From Heliocidaris erythrogramma (lineage: Eukaryota > Echinodermata > Echinoidea > Camarodonta > Echinometridae): DNA of 64,000 bases. Below, in pieces: positions 46,501 to 60,100 of this stretch. A program made the position numbers and the translations under genes. How positions within the stretch are numbered: the stretch's first letter is position 1; each line of letters opens with the position of its first letter. The stretch spans positions 26,425,410 through 26,489,409 of the forward strand of contig CM046873.1 in NCBI GenBank assembly GCA_025617745.1. The letters are read 5' to 3'. Under the pieces are notes generated by a model, which worked only from the letters and a program-made list of their open reading frames with translations, did no database searches and was not told the origin of the DNA.

Positions 46501-49500
46501 CCAATTTGAGGAGGGAAACTGATTAATTTAGACCATTAGATAACTCTGAATTGCTTGCTATCGGTTAAAATATTATTTTGATGCCTGGATGATTAGCAAT
46601 TTAGCAATTTACCCAGCCCAGAAAATCCCAGAAATATATTCCATTTAGTTTGGTGGTTTTGCAAGGTCCTGTTAAATGATTTTGTGGCTACATTCAATAT
46701 AGTCAGAGTGTGCGAACAGGCAGATAACCAAAGAAATTTATCTCCCTGTGTAATATCTCTGTCATAAAATGCAATTTTTCTTTTTTTTAAATGTGTGTAT
46801 ACCTGTATGTACTTGTACATGTAGTTCACTGTAAAAAACACAAGAAGAAAGAAAGAAAGAAAATAGAAGAGAAAATATAACAACAAACAGAATAGTTACA
46901 TTTCTAGTTTTAACGCTCTTCGACTGCCCATAATTGCTGGATGACTCAGAGTCGGAGACTTGCCAATAAATAGTTTTTCCAAGTCCAACAAATGACAATG
47001 GATTCTTGCACACTTAAAAAAAAGAAGAAGAAAGATTCAAATCTTAAAAATAGTAAATCTGTTTAACAATTGCGGCTCGTCTTTGGCACATTGCACTGTG
47101 AGTGTGTTGATTTTGCTACTTATGGCCAAATTGTACAGGAAGGAAATAACAGATGAGATAGTATCTTCTATCATTTAGGGACTTCCAATGTTCTATTCTA
47201 GCATTGGCCATGAGGTGGAATTATATTGTATTCATATGATTATTAGCATTCACTATTCAGGGTGTTAATAAAAAACACAAACACAGACAAGTGGATGCTA
47301 TGATTTCTCTGTTTTTACATTGCACAGCATATCAGGATCTTGTCGTACAATAGGCTATTGAATGCTACATGTGTACATCACATTACAAGGCATTATTGAA
47401 ACTAATTCCTTGGCAACAACTCTTTTTCATTTTTTCATCAACAAATAAGAATTCTTACTACCAAAGAAATGGAGAGCTGCTCCCAAGGATAGTCCAAACT
47501 GTATTTGATTAATTAAGACTATAAACATTCATAAGCTTTCTTATTCTTCATTACATTTTCATCACACTCTCACCAATCTGTGTATTTGATTATTTTTCTT
47601 TTTTTTTTACTGTAATCGATGTGACATCAGGTTGGATTTCACTTTGAAAGTTAATCCGAATCTGAATGATGTGGATAATCAAACTCATCACCTAGAATTA
47701 ATTTGAATCTTCATCTTCCCTTTCAGACAAAGTCCGAAAGACCCATGGCTTCGCAACGGAGAAATGCAGGACGTCAGAGTACGACCGCATTCTCCACTCT
47801 CTCCAGTCTGGTCTCCCCAATGAGGTGGACTTCGCTATCAATATCTGCACACTGCTGTCCAACGAAGGCAAGCATGTCATCCACTTGGAGAAAGCATCTA
47901 TGCTCATTGACCTGCTCCTGGCCCATGCAGGGATCTTCTATGAAGGTAAGATAATGTCCGTTTTATTTTATTGTGGATTCCCTTCTCTGTTGTAGATCGG
48001 TTGAGTTACCATTTTTCAGGGGTTATTGGATTATGTTGTACAGCTTCAGAATGCGAAAGATATGCAACACATGTTTCATTGACAGTTTGCTCAGCAGTCA
48101 TGTTTTTCTTTTAAACCACTGACTTGTATATTATCTTACTGTATACCCTGAACCCTAACTGCATCTACATGTATACCAATCCCTAAACTTTACCTTAAAC
48201 CCAAACATAACCGTAATCCCATCTCCATATCTTTGACAAAGTAAAACCTGGAGAAGATGCGATGTTATGAAGAGCACTTTGCGTAAAACAAACAATTAAG
48301 CTGGCTGGTGAGTTATCTCCATTTTACACAGAGGTAAAAACACCATGTCAGTTGCATTTGATGGACCTTGACCCCAGTCTGTGTCATGGGTGGCGAAGCC
48401 TGCCCCATTATTGCAATGATGAACTTGATGTTTCGGCTAAGACTACAGGTTGTTCAGTTGTCAGAACCTACGTAGGCACACATTTCCTGAAGATTGTTCC
48501 CGTGCGAGATATTTCATCCTGAATCCAACAATGAAACAAAGAATCAAAATCCACATTTGGACTCTTGAAAACCCATAACTGGGCCCCTGTTTCATAAAAC
48601 TCGGTATCAATAACAACTGCCACATTTCTGTGACAAATTTGCTCACAGCCAATCAAATGCTCTGATTTCAGTAGCTTATATCAATTATTGTAACTTGTTA
48701 TTGATAACAAGTTTAATGAAACAGAGCCCTGTTGGTAAACTGCATGGCATGGAAGGGGTTAAAACTCTTTTGAACCTTTTTTTTTATTGCTCTCAGGTCC
48801 AGGGAGCTTGAGGAAGCTTTACGAGGAAGACTGGGTGGACAAGACGAAGAGAAAGTTTGTTCAGTTCTGGTACGACACAATCAGTGACAAGGAAGTCAGA
48901 GAGGTCATTGGTCCAGGATCTAAGAAACCTGAAGGTAAGGAATGATCTTTTTTCCAATGTGTTTCTTTGCGGTGCATGTTATCATGCTTAACCCTAAAAG
49001 GGCCGCTAGACGTTTCTCGCGATATGTCCGCAACGCGCAAAGCAGTCACTGCGGCGTTTCATGACTTCTTTCTTATGAATCTCACGCATCTTTTGAGACC
49101 AAATTCACGATGTCCGCGCATGCGGTTCCAAAGTTACTCAACATTTCGTACTTGCACATCAGACCAAACATTGCTCAAAAACAGGATTTCATGTATAATT
49201 TCAATACAAAATGTGTTTTCAGCCCAAATTTAGAAATCTATGAATATTTTTACATTTGCTGATTAACATTAATTTATTTTATGCTGTTTATGTTTGCAAA
49301 ATTGTCCCTGACAAATTTCATCAAAAAAACAAACAAAAGGTAAAAAAAAAACCCAAAGAAATAATAAATTTTAAATACAATAAAAAACATAAGAAATCAA
49401 TTTTGATACCGAATTTTTTTGAAGTATATTTGCTAAGATTACTGGATCGCAGCAGGATTGAGTCTATTTCTTCTTGTTTTGGTGCTTCCAATACCTAATA

Positions 49501-50955
49501 GCGTACACTAACTCTTATGTACTAAATGATCAACCTTTCCCTATAGCTTTGAGACAGTTTCTTTCACAATGTTATCACATGACCTGGGGAGCGTTTCATC
49601 AAGCGTTTTGTCAGTGATTTTTACCGACAAATTTGCTCTCAGCCAATCAGATGCAAGGATTTCAGTAGCTTATGACAGTTGTCGGTAAAAATCACTGACA
49701 AAACTCTTGATGAAACGCTCCCCAGAACTCAACTTTATCTTTAATATTTTTTTTTGGTGAGAAATTAGTTTTATGTTATTACCAGAACTTGAGATTTCCT
49801 TTACTGTATAAAGAACTGAAATCAGATGAGGCAGGTTCAATATTTAGTATTTCCAAACTGTGATAACATGTTCACGTTTCGTCGCATTATATCACATAGC
49901 ATAGAAGTAGATAATGCTCTGTTTGGTTGTTATTGTGTTTCAATTCCTATGTTAACAGTTTTGATTATGTGGGAAAGTGTTTCTTCTGTATTATGTATCA
50001 TTAATTTATTTTCCCATTTATCTTTTTGTAGACAAGAGACAGTACAAGGATGTGGAGTTGTTTGCCGTTAGAAAGCTGGGTCTTTCTGATGTCGAAGGTC
50101 AGAGGATATTACAGGTAAACCCCTTCGATTTTGAACAAGTACCGATGAAAGCTAATGTTTTTTAATATAGGATACCAGCATGGAACCCCGAATATACAGC
50201 GCAAAACAAGTTTGGTGATTGGATTGTATACTCTATACGCCATATCTTTCGCAGATTTAAGTTTTCGCAAATAGGACGAAAAATGCTATTTCGCGAGTGC
50301 TTAAAAATAGTGATTATATACAGTACAGGCAGTAGTAAGCTGGCCGTCTGTGTATGGATGCCCAGACGCATATCTTCTGCACTACTATGGCCAGTCACAA
50401 GATATTGTAAATATTAATTCTTTGTGGAGCCCCTGACTCATCATTATTATTGTGATCATCATTGTTATAGTTGTTGTCATTCTTATTATTTTTAATTTTA
50501 TGCCTACAGATTGCGATCATCTTCAGGAACCTGTCGTTTGAAAGCCACCACATCACTACCATGGCCCGTCATCGGACACTCTACAGATTCCTTCTCCTCC
50601 TGGCCCATAATTCCTGCACGATGCTGCAACAACTGGGCATGGATACCCTCACTAATATATGCAATCATGTAAGTTTTACATGCTCACATAGACTGCTCTT
50701 ATGTTTCTCTGTACTGCTGCAACATATTGTGTGAAAATGAACGGCAAGAAGCAATATTGTTTTGGTGAAAATAAAATTGCACTCAACAATGGCCCCTATG
50801 CATACTCACCGAAATACAGATATGTGAAGTGTTACATAGCTTATCATAGATTTACGTTTTACAGCAGTTTGTACTTCACAGCCTTACATCTCAGTGGACC
50901 TTTTGCCATTCTATCTTTGCTTGTCTTTTCTGTATACCCCTTTCTCTCTCTCTCT

Positions 50956-50993
<38 letters not shown>

Positions 50994-51108
50994 TCTCTCT
51001 CTCTCTCTTCTCTCTCTCTCTCTTCTCTCTCCCTTTCTTCTCTCTCTCTCTCTTCTCTCTCTCTCTCTTCTCTCTCTCTCTCTTCTCTCTCTCTTCTCTC
51101 TCTCTCTC

Positions 51109-51163
<55 letters not shown>

Positions 51164-54100
51164 CTGTCTCTCTGCCTCTCTCTTCATTGGCCTTCTATCC
51201 TCTTTCCAGCTTGCAGTCCTTATCTTTCTTCCTATATCTCTCTTTCACCTCACAACTTCCCAGTTGATCCTATGCTCGATTTTCTCTCCTCACTGTCTGT
51301 CTCTCCCTTCTATCATTTCTTTTCTTCAATTTTTCTACCTTGTTAACTTGCAAAATGTCTTTTATGTCATATGCTGACAGCACTTTGGCACTTGCTATCA
51401 GTAGTGGTATATGATAAAAAGAGCCTTATGGTAGGCAACTGACCGTGACAGTATTGTTTATTGCCTAGCTGTCATTCTGGTTCTTATGATATATGTAGTG
51501 TATGTAGTTATAACGATGATTGTTTTTGTATGGTATTTGCTATCATCTTACTGAATGAGTGCACATGACGTTGAAGATAAATCGTAAGAAAGTAGCAGAC
51601 TTGCTCTCTTCTTCTCATAAAATATTTATCTTGCCAATTTGCATTGATTTTTGCCTTCTCCATGTCTCCCTTCTCCCTTTCAACAGATCGTTCTAGATTC
51701 CATAGATTACGTCAGTACACAACTCATGCTGCATACGATTCATAAAGGTCTACTTTCACAGTCGGATAAGTTCGTCGCTCTCAGATGTGAGTTATTATAT
51801 TGTTTGCTGGGCAGGGTTGGCCATTTTGAAATTTTTTACGGAGACAATTTCGAATAAATCAAATCAGTCTATTTTATCACTGCCTTCAAAATGAAAGAGT
51901 TCAGTGATGTATATCATCATTGACATTATCTCTGAAATTTGATTCTGTTCCTTCCCAAACTCTCCTTTTTAGCAACTGAGCTGAATGGATAAGCTAATTA
52001 TTGGTGATAAAAATCTAGACTTCAGGAATTAGCAATTAATGAGCACATGCACTTAGATATTAATAAGTTCTTGACTTGAGCTTTTGTTGCCGGGAGAAAA
52101 TTGTTTTGAAGTTGAATATATTCCTTTCCAAACCCTTCTAGCTGTGGAGCTAATACAAAATCTAATGATAGTTGACAACATTGTAGACTGTAGGAATTAG
52201 CGATTAATGGCGACATGCCATTAATGATAAATTCTTGAATTTTGACTTATGTTACAGGGATGAATTACTTAGAAATTTAACTCCAAATCTTTCCTAACCT
52301 TTCTTCTAGCAATGAAGCTTGTAGAGAAAAGTCTGACAATGGCTGACAACAACCTTATTTGAGGAATTATCAATAATAAGAAAATTGTGGATTCATGCAG
52401 GGTTTGTCGGGGTGGCAGAAGTTTTGCAGATCTTTCAGGGCAGTTTTTACAAGCCCAAGGCTGTGTAGCTGGTAATGATTGGTTAAAGTGCTGTTGAATC
52501 CCTGCAAGAAGGGATCAAGTCAAAGTTACATTGTTTTGTGTAGTATATCAGCATTTGAAAGTGTGCCGTTTATCTATATCAATTAGGTGCACTTGCAAAT
52601 TTGGACATTGAAAAGACCTTGATTGTTTACTTTGATGTAAAAAACTTCTGCAATAGCAGGGAGAAAAGTACTTTGAAATTATCTTCATTTCTTTCCAATC
52701 TTTTCGTCTAGCAATGGAGCTTATAGAGAAGCTAATGACGGTCGACAACAACCTTGACTTGTTCCAGCGGTGCTTGGAACCCACCATCTACGTCAAGATC
52801 GTCACCCTCCTCACCATCCATGATATCCAACTTCTCCTAGGGGCATTAGAGGTCATGCTGGTCATGTCTGAGAGGGAGGAACCCTTCTGCACGCGCCTTT
52901 CCACTGTCCATCATAGCATAGGTTAGTTATGGTTCTCATGGTTCGCAGTTCGAGTCCCGCCGCGGCACTAATGTCCTTTGGCGGCAAGACATTAATCTAC
53001 ATTTGCCACTCTCCACCCAGGTGTAGTAAATGGGTACCTGGTAGGAATTTATTCCTTGAATGCTTTCAGCGCCTTATAGGGCTGCTGGGCTAAAGCCAGG
53101 GTAATATTGGAGCGCCTTGAGCACCATAAGTGGATATGAGCGCTATGTAAATATCCAATATTATTATTATTATAATGAAAATAATTAGTAAACATGGCTA
53201 GTCTAAGGTATTTAGTCATGCCATGTCCAATCTGTTGCCCAGAATAATGAAGATATCTAATTTCAAAAGTAACACAATCATCAATGTTTGGCCTTATCCA
53301 TGCTATTTCAGAGCAGTAAACTCTATGAAATCATCGGGTATACCGATGTCTTGCAGTAAGTATTGTACAGGACAAAGTACCTTGTGACTTGCCCAATAAT
53401 GAAAGCGATCATGTGTGAGCTCAGATCAACACAATGTTTTCTCATCATTGATCAATATTAATATATGTTTTGTTTACGGTAGAGGGATTGATACATTCAA
53501 ACCTGCCTGTGGAGAAAGTTCTTGGCCCGGTTTCATAAAACTTGTTATCAAATAACAACTGCTCCATTTCTATGGCAAATTTGCTCTCAGCTAATCAGAT
53601 TCAAGGATTTCAGTAGCTTATAACAATTATTGTAACTTGTTATTGATATCAAGTTTCATGACACGGGGCTCGGGTCTCGGGTCTTTTTTTTTTTTGTCTA
53701 ACCCACGAAAGAGGGAAATTGCTCATTTGACCCAGAAAAGCGTGAACAGTAAATCTGGAAACTTTGCAGAAAATAAGGATTTAGATAGCTATATATGCAG
53801 AATTTGCTCACTTTCTCTTGCGTCTTAAAGATCTTCTATAGTCAATAGCACATTCAAGTAGTAATCGGAGCTAATATGCAAGCCTTTTGCTGAAATTTTT
53901 ATCTCCTCCTCACTTTGAAATTTGATCCAACCCAATACAGATGTGCTGGTATGCCTTATCACGTTGGATGCCCAGTCATTAGGAGCTGATGCCTTTGTAG
54001 GGATCAAGATCGTTGATCACGTCCCAGACGGCATCCACCATCCCATCGTCACCATGGGTAGACCAGGGATGACGCCCAATGTCCCTCCCCAACCACCTGC

Positions 54101-57100
54101 CAAGCACCAGACACCTCCTGCTCAGCCACCAAGTGAGTCATGACCTGTAGTCCATACCATGTTTTAGGGGATGATTACTCTAATCCTAAAAATTTATGCC
54201 ACATGTATGAATGGGAGGAACAGAAGTTACTCTACAACTTTTGCATATATTTTTATTGCCAAATTCTGTTTGGTACCTGGGGAGCGTTTCATGAAAGGAA
54301 GTTGTCGGATATGTTATCCGACAACTGTGATAAGCTACTGAAATCCTTGCATCTGATTGGCTGAGAGCAAATTTGTCGGATAAAATATCTGACAAGTCCT
54401 TTCATGAAACGCCCCCCAGGAATTTAAAAAGCTTTGTTACTCTTGTCCTTTCTTCAGTCAGTTCATTTTTTTCAAAATTTTGTTATGTTAGCTGGTTTTC
54501 TCTAATTTCTTTCTAATCCTCGTCAAAAATATGTAGGTTGAGTTTTAACTGGAGACACCATTTTTGTGATTTGAGATGGGCATTTCATTATGATATTTGC
54601 AGTAGAGAAAGTTACTAACATATTGCATTATTGAAGTCTCCTCTCTGCATCCTTTGTCCAGTTGAAAAATCTTTCATTCTTTCATTTCTAGGATATTTTA
54701 ATGATGTGCTCTGTTGTTAGCATAGAATTCCTGATTTTCAGGATGTTCTTGAATTAAAAAATTAGTAACCAGATATGTCTTGTGATCAATATCACAGAAG
54801 TTATGATTTTGTTAAGTTCTGACATTCCCAATTGTGATCTGGGGGTTGGTAGGGGAGAGTGTACAGTACTTTTTGTTCTGTAAGAGCAACCCTATCTCTT
54901 TGATGATCAAAAGCAAATATTTTTGGGCCTTGAATTTAAGAAAATGGAGGTGTCATTCAACATTTTATTATAAATTTGTTGGCCTTGTGTGTGAGTATTT
55001 GTCTATTTACAATTGTGATCCGTTCTTCATAGGACCTGCTCCGGTACCGTCAAATTCCTCGGCTTCACCCACCCCACCCCCACCTGCCCAAGGGAGTCAG
55101 AACAGGGAAGCTGACATGGAGACTTTAGCCTGCCAATGGTAAGTTGAATTTATTGTCGCCTCTATTTAACCCCTTATGTGCTGCCTCACTTCAGTAAAAG
55201 TATGTTATTGCATTTCAACATTTACTGTATTTTGATCAGATTTGGCTAGGAAAGTTCTTTCATTCATTCTTTTCATTTCATTTCATGTCACTTGTTTTAT
55301 TTCAATTGAATCATTTAATTCAATTTAACTCAGTCATTCATTTATTCATTCTTTCAGTCATTCATTTATGCTCTTATGCATTCATTCATTCATTTATTCT
55401 CTTATTTATTTTCTTATTCATTCATTCATTCATTTCTTCTATCATTCATTCATTCATTCTTTCATTCATTTATTCTTTCATTCATTCTTTCATTCCTTCC
55501 TTAAAAATGTATCATCTTCAAATTAGTTCTTTATGTTTAAAAATCTATCAATAACCAGGCTCCAGGGTACATATCTGAATGCTTAACTGTATATACACCT
55601 AGTAGAAATCTCAGATCCTCAAATCATAACCTTCAGCTCAGCTACCCAATGACCAGAAATTTGTCAGGTGATAGGACTTTCACAGTTACTGCATCGAGGC
55701 TATGGAATAATCTCCCCTTGACCATTAGACAGTCAGCATCCATAAAGACCTTTAAAAAAGCTGTGAAATCATATTTATTTTAAATCCGCTATCAAACTTT
55801 GTAACAGGTACATTCATTACATTTTGTCTCCATAAAACCACCTGGTAGTTCCCACATGGACGATTGAAGAGTTTTCTGATTTGTGTTTATATAAGAAAAT
55901 ATAATGTGTTCTATTTAATTTAAATATTTTGTAAACGCTCCGAGCCTTATGGGAAGGGCGTACTAAATGCTTATTGTATTGTATTGTATTGTATTCCTTC
56001 CTTCATTCATTCATTTTCTTTCATTCATTCGTTCATTCATTCATTCATTTTTTTCATATATTATTATTTCTTTCTTTTCACTGTCACTCAGGTTGGGAGC
56101 ACACTATGAGACAGACCCAGAGGCATCAATCACCAACATAGACCTCTACGCCGAGTATCTGTCGGCTTGTGGTAAGATCATGGGCAGAAACATCCTCAAC
56201 TCAAACGACTTCACGAGATGCGTCAAGTAAGTCGCTTTCCATTACAAGTCTCGTTGCCTGTTTACAGACTAGAGAAGACAGTGGACTACTCATGCTATTT
56301 TAATTCAAAATGAACAAAACAAAACAAAACGAGAAAACGGACAAGCAAAAAACAGAAAGATCATCATGTAGTCACATCAAGAATTATCATGCTATGTCAT
56401 ATGGCACTTCATAGTTATCAACTTGTCGTGTGTCATTCAAAATACATCCCTTGTGCTACAATGTTTTGCCTAAAGGGTTGTTTTTGTCAAAAGCTATCAC
56501 ATTTGTGTGAGATTGCAGATGTGACGCTAAGACATGCATGTACAAAGAGTAGTTAAGTGATTAAATAATGTTTGAAAAAGAAAATAGAAATGGAGCATTT
56601 ATGATATCCTATGCTGTGGGTTTTTCGCCAAATATACTTGCTCTTATCAAACATGGGGGTCTTCTGAAAAATGATACCATAGATAAATCCCAACAAGGGT
56701 ATTGATATGGTTAATAAATATGTCACTGCATACTTTCAACTGCAAACATGCTTTTGTTTAAACCATACCTCCTTGGATACTGCAAGGCCAGTTATTTCAA
56801 TTTGGACCAAGCTTAAATTATGTTTTGCCGAGAACCCTACCTTTGCAACCCTAATGTTGATATTTCCTGTGCTCATCGGCAGATTTAGTGCGGAAGTAAC
56901 GTAGGTTTATGTTTCTTTTTTTACAGGATTGTCTTCCCTGCAGTAGAAGGCAAGAAAGCAGATAGTGAGGCAGGTCCTCAGTTCCTCATCGCTGGCATCA
57001 AAAGAAGGCGTGTCCCGTTACCGTGGAAGTGGCAACCAAATCAGTCAGCTCCATCCCCTGGTGGTGAGTGTTATCTTGAAATCTTGAAATAAATCTACAA

Positions 57101-60100
57101 AAGTTTCAAAATGAGAAAAAAACATTTTGAAGAGTGGTACATGTTTTTTTATTTAAACACAACTCCATTTAATTCAAGCTGAGGATTGAGATGTGTCTAA
57201 CTCATAAGCACACACCATTCTACTAAATGTTATGTTATTGTCTCTCAAAATTTTAAAGAAGAAAATGAAGACCCACAAATTATTAAATGCATTCTTTTAA
57301 TATTCAGACTGAATAAGGTGCAGGATTAGATGAAGTCGAGAAAAGTTTTTGTTAGTCTTTTTTTTTTCCTTCAATATTGCAATTGTAAATCCTTTAAATG
57401 AAGGTAAAAGGTCACTTTTAATAGATTTAAAAAAAAACTAAACCAATTTTTAGGCTAATATTTTTAAACTAAACTTATTTTTGCAGGACAAATGGCGGCC
57501 TCAGCCATGATTGCCAGGATGGCTCAAAGACATTCTCCTTCTCCAACGGTCTCACCAAGCCCCCCTCCTCCCAAGGGTGGCATCTTCCACCAAGGTGTTC
57601 CCCAGAGACAACTGGTCGCTCCTCCTTCTGGGCCCCCTCCGGTACAGCTGCCCGGTCAAGTCCATGGACAAATACCTGGACACATCCATGGACCAATGAT
57701 GCAGACTCAGGTGACCAATGGGCAAGGACCAACCCCTGGACAGATTCTTGGACAAACTGGACAGTTGCCATCTCAGATACAGATTCATACACCAGGTGGC
57801 GGTCAAGTGAGTCAAGGAGGACCTGTGGTAGCTCCTAGAGCTGTAGCGCCCAACACCCAGGCACCAGTTATGCAGCCGCATGCAGTACAACAACAACAAC
57901 CGATAATGCAAGCACAGGTAATGCAGCCTCCGATGGTGCAGGTTGCTCCAGGAAGTGTGCCAAGTATAGGACAAATACCCCAGCAGGGAAGTTTTCCTGT
58001 GAGTGAGAAACAACTGCAGCGACCAGAAGTAATACAACAGCAGCGACCGGAAGTAATGCAACAGCAGATAGCTCAGGGAGCACCATTGCAACAGCCAGTA
58101 CCACATTCATCTCAGGGAGAAAACGTCAGTGTTGCAGATATTATTGCAGGAAACATGAGAGTCCCACAGCAACAGTTGAACTTTGACTTGCAACAATCCA
58201 ATGGCAAGCCAGTTAATGGACAAATAGGCTCAGGCCAGGCATTAAATGGACCTCAGAACTATGTTGGGGCACCTACAACAGTACGACCAAACAATTCTGG
58301 TGCACCACAGGGTGAAAATAGTATGCCTAAAGGGATTCCTCATACAAACACCAGTGTACCATCAACAGTTCATCACCATGAGCAAAGTGAAGGAATTCCT
58401 GTGCCTAGTGGAAATGGGCAACATCATATTCAATCTGATACAAATTCAGAGTCAAGTATCGAATTGAACTCTAAAAATAAGAGTAGAAGTCGGAACAACA
58501 GTGGGAAGTCTGGAAGGAAAACACCATCTAGACAATCGAGTAAAAGCCCCAGCAGAGGAGCGGAAAAGTCCCCCAAGCCTTCGGCTGAGGATGCCTCCAC
58601 TGAGAAGTGCCAACCCCCTCTCAAAGTGCCACTGCCAGATGGAGAGGTTAGAATAGAAAAAATTCCCAATATGCATGCTGTGGGAGTAGATGAAGATGAC
58701 GAGGAGGGCGAAGACAGGACAGATCTTGCAGAAGGCATTATCCGCCAGATTGCAGGTTCCCCTGTCCTCAACCAGAGTTCCTGTGACGTTCCCATGGAGG
58801 AGAACGAAAGCATGTTGTCCGAGGCAGATACCACTGAGGATGAGGGATCTCAGACCCCAAAGATGAACGGGGAGACATCAACACCGGATCTGCCTCAACA
58901 GCAGCGAATGCAAGGACTTGTTACGACTGTGCCAGAATCAGTAGCTAATACTCAAGCAGGTGTCTTCAGTCATCCGCAGCAGCAGACCAAGGCACAGGTC
59001 ACCCAACAATACCACTTAGCGAACAGCAATAAACAGCCAGGAACCCAGGTGATGGTGACGCAATCCCAACCTCAGCAACAGTATGTCATTCAGCAGCAAA
59101 TACCTACACAGGCAGTAGTCTCAAGGGGTGTAGTAAATGTCCAAATGCATGGTAACCAGGCAGTGCTTCAGACACAGGCCGGTAGTGTGGTCCAAACGCA
59201 TCCTGTAAGCATGTCGGCTGGAACTGTGGTTAGGAACTCTCAGGGGGCTGTCATTCAAACTCAAGGTGGGAACTTTGTTCAAGTGCAACCGCAAATACAA
59301 GTTCAGGGCCACCAGACTGTCATTCATAACCAAACAAACTTCCAAGGACAGCAGTTCCAGACGCAGGTGCCCTTGCATGTGACTTTGGTACAGCAGCCAT
59401 CGGGACAGGGTCAAGCTCAGCAGCAAGTCCAGCAGCAGCAGGTCAATGTGGTAACCGGTGTCCAACATTTGCAGCCTGGTCAGACAATGATCATGACCAA
59501 CAGCAAACAGCAAGGGAACTTTGCCCAGGCTACCATTCTTTCCCAGAATTCTGGACAGCTTGTAGTGCAAAATGTAAGTGGTCCACCAAGAACAGGCCCA
59601 AAGCCAATTCTACCCCAACCCCCTCCAGTGTCTAGCATGGCTCAGGGCCCAAGACCAATACTCCCGCAACCACCACAAATTCAGGGGACTCAAAATTTTC
59701 AACTTGCACGACCCATCCAGCATAACCAGGTCCACACGACAAGTGTAGCCCAGGTACAAGGGAGTGCTCAAAATGTGCAGATTGCACGCTTTCCAGGTAT
59801 GCAGCGGTTACAGGGCCCCTTGAGCCCTACAAACAGGGACTCTCCTCTCATAAAGAGGTTGCTCCAGCAGGGATCAGCACTCCCAGGCCCAGGTGGACAG
59901 CAGCAACAGCTGCAAGTGATACAGCCTCAACAAGGCCAGATAGTGCTCAATGCCATTGGGCAATCTCAAGGTGCTCCTATGACAGTCCAGACACAAGGAC
60001 AGACCATGCCTCTGTCGCATGTCCAAGTGGTCACACAGTTCACTCAAGGCATGACTGTCCAGTCTGCTCCCACAATTGCAAACATTCCACAGATCCAACT

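Noticed and set aside
50701-51346. Long Ser/Leu-rich and Arg/Glu-rich open frames on both strands
   Set aside because: They are translations of a CT/GA microsatellite in ARID2 intron 8, with no splice or similarity support.
52926-52965. B-box-like GTTCGAGTCCC as a tRNA gene
   Set aside because: The A-box half is missing and the text continues into a SINE body.
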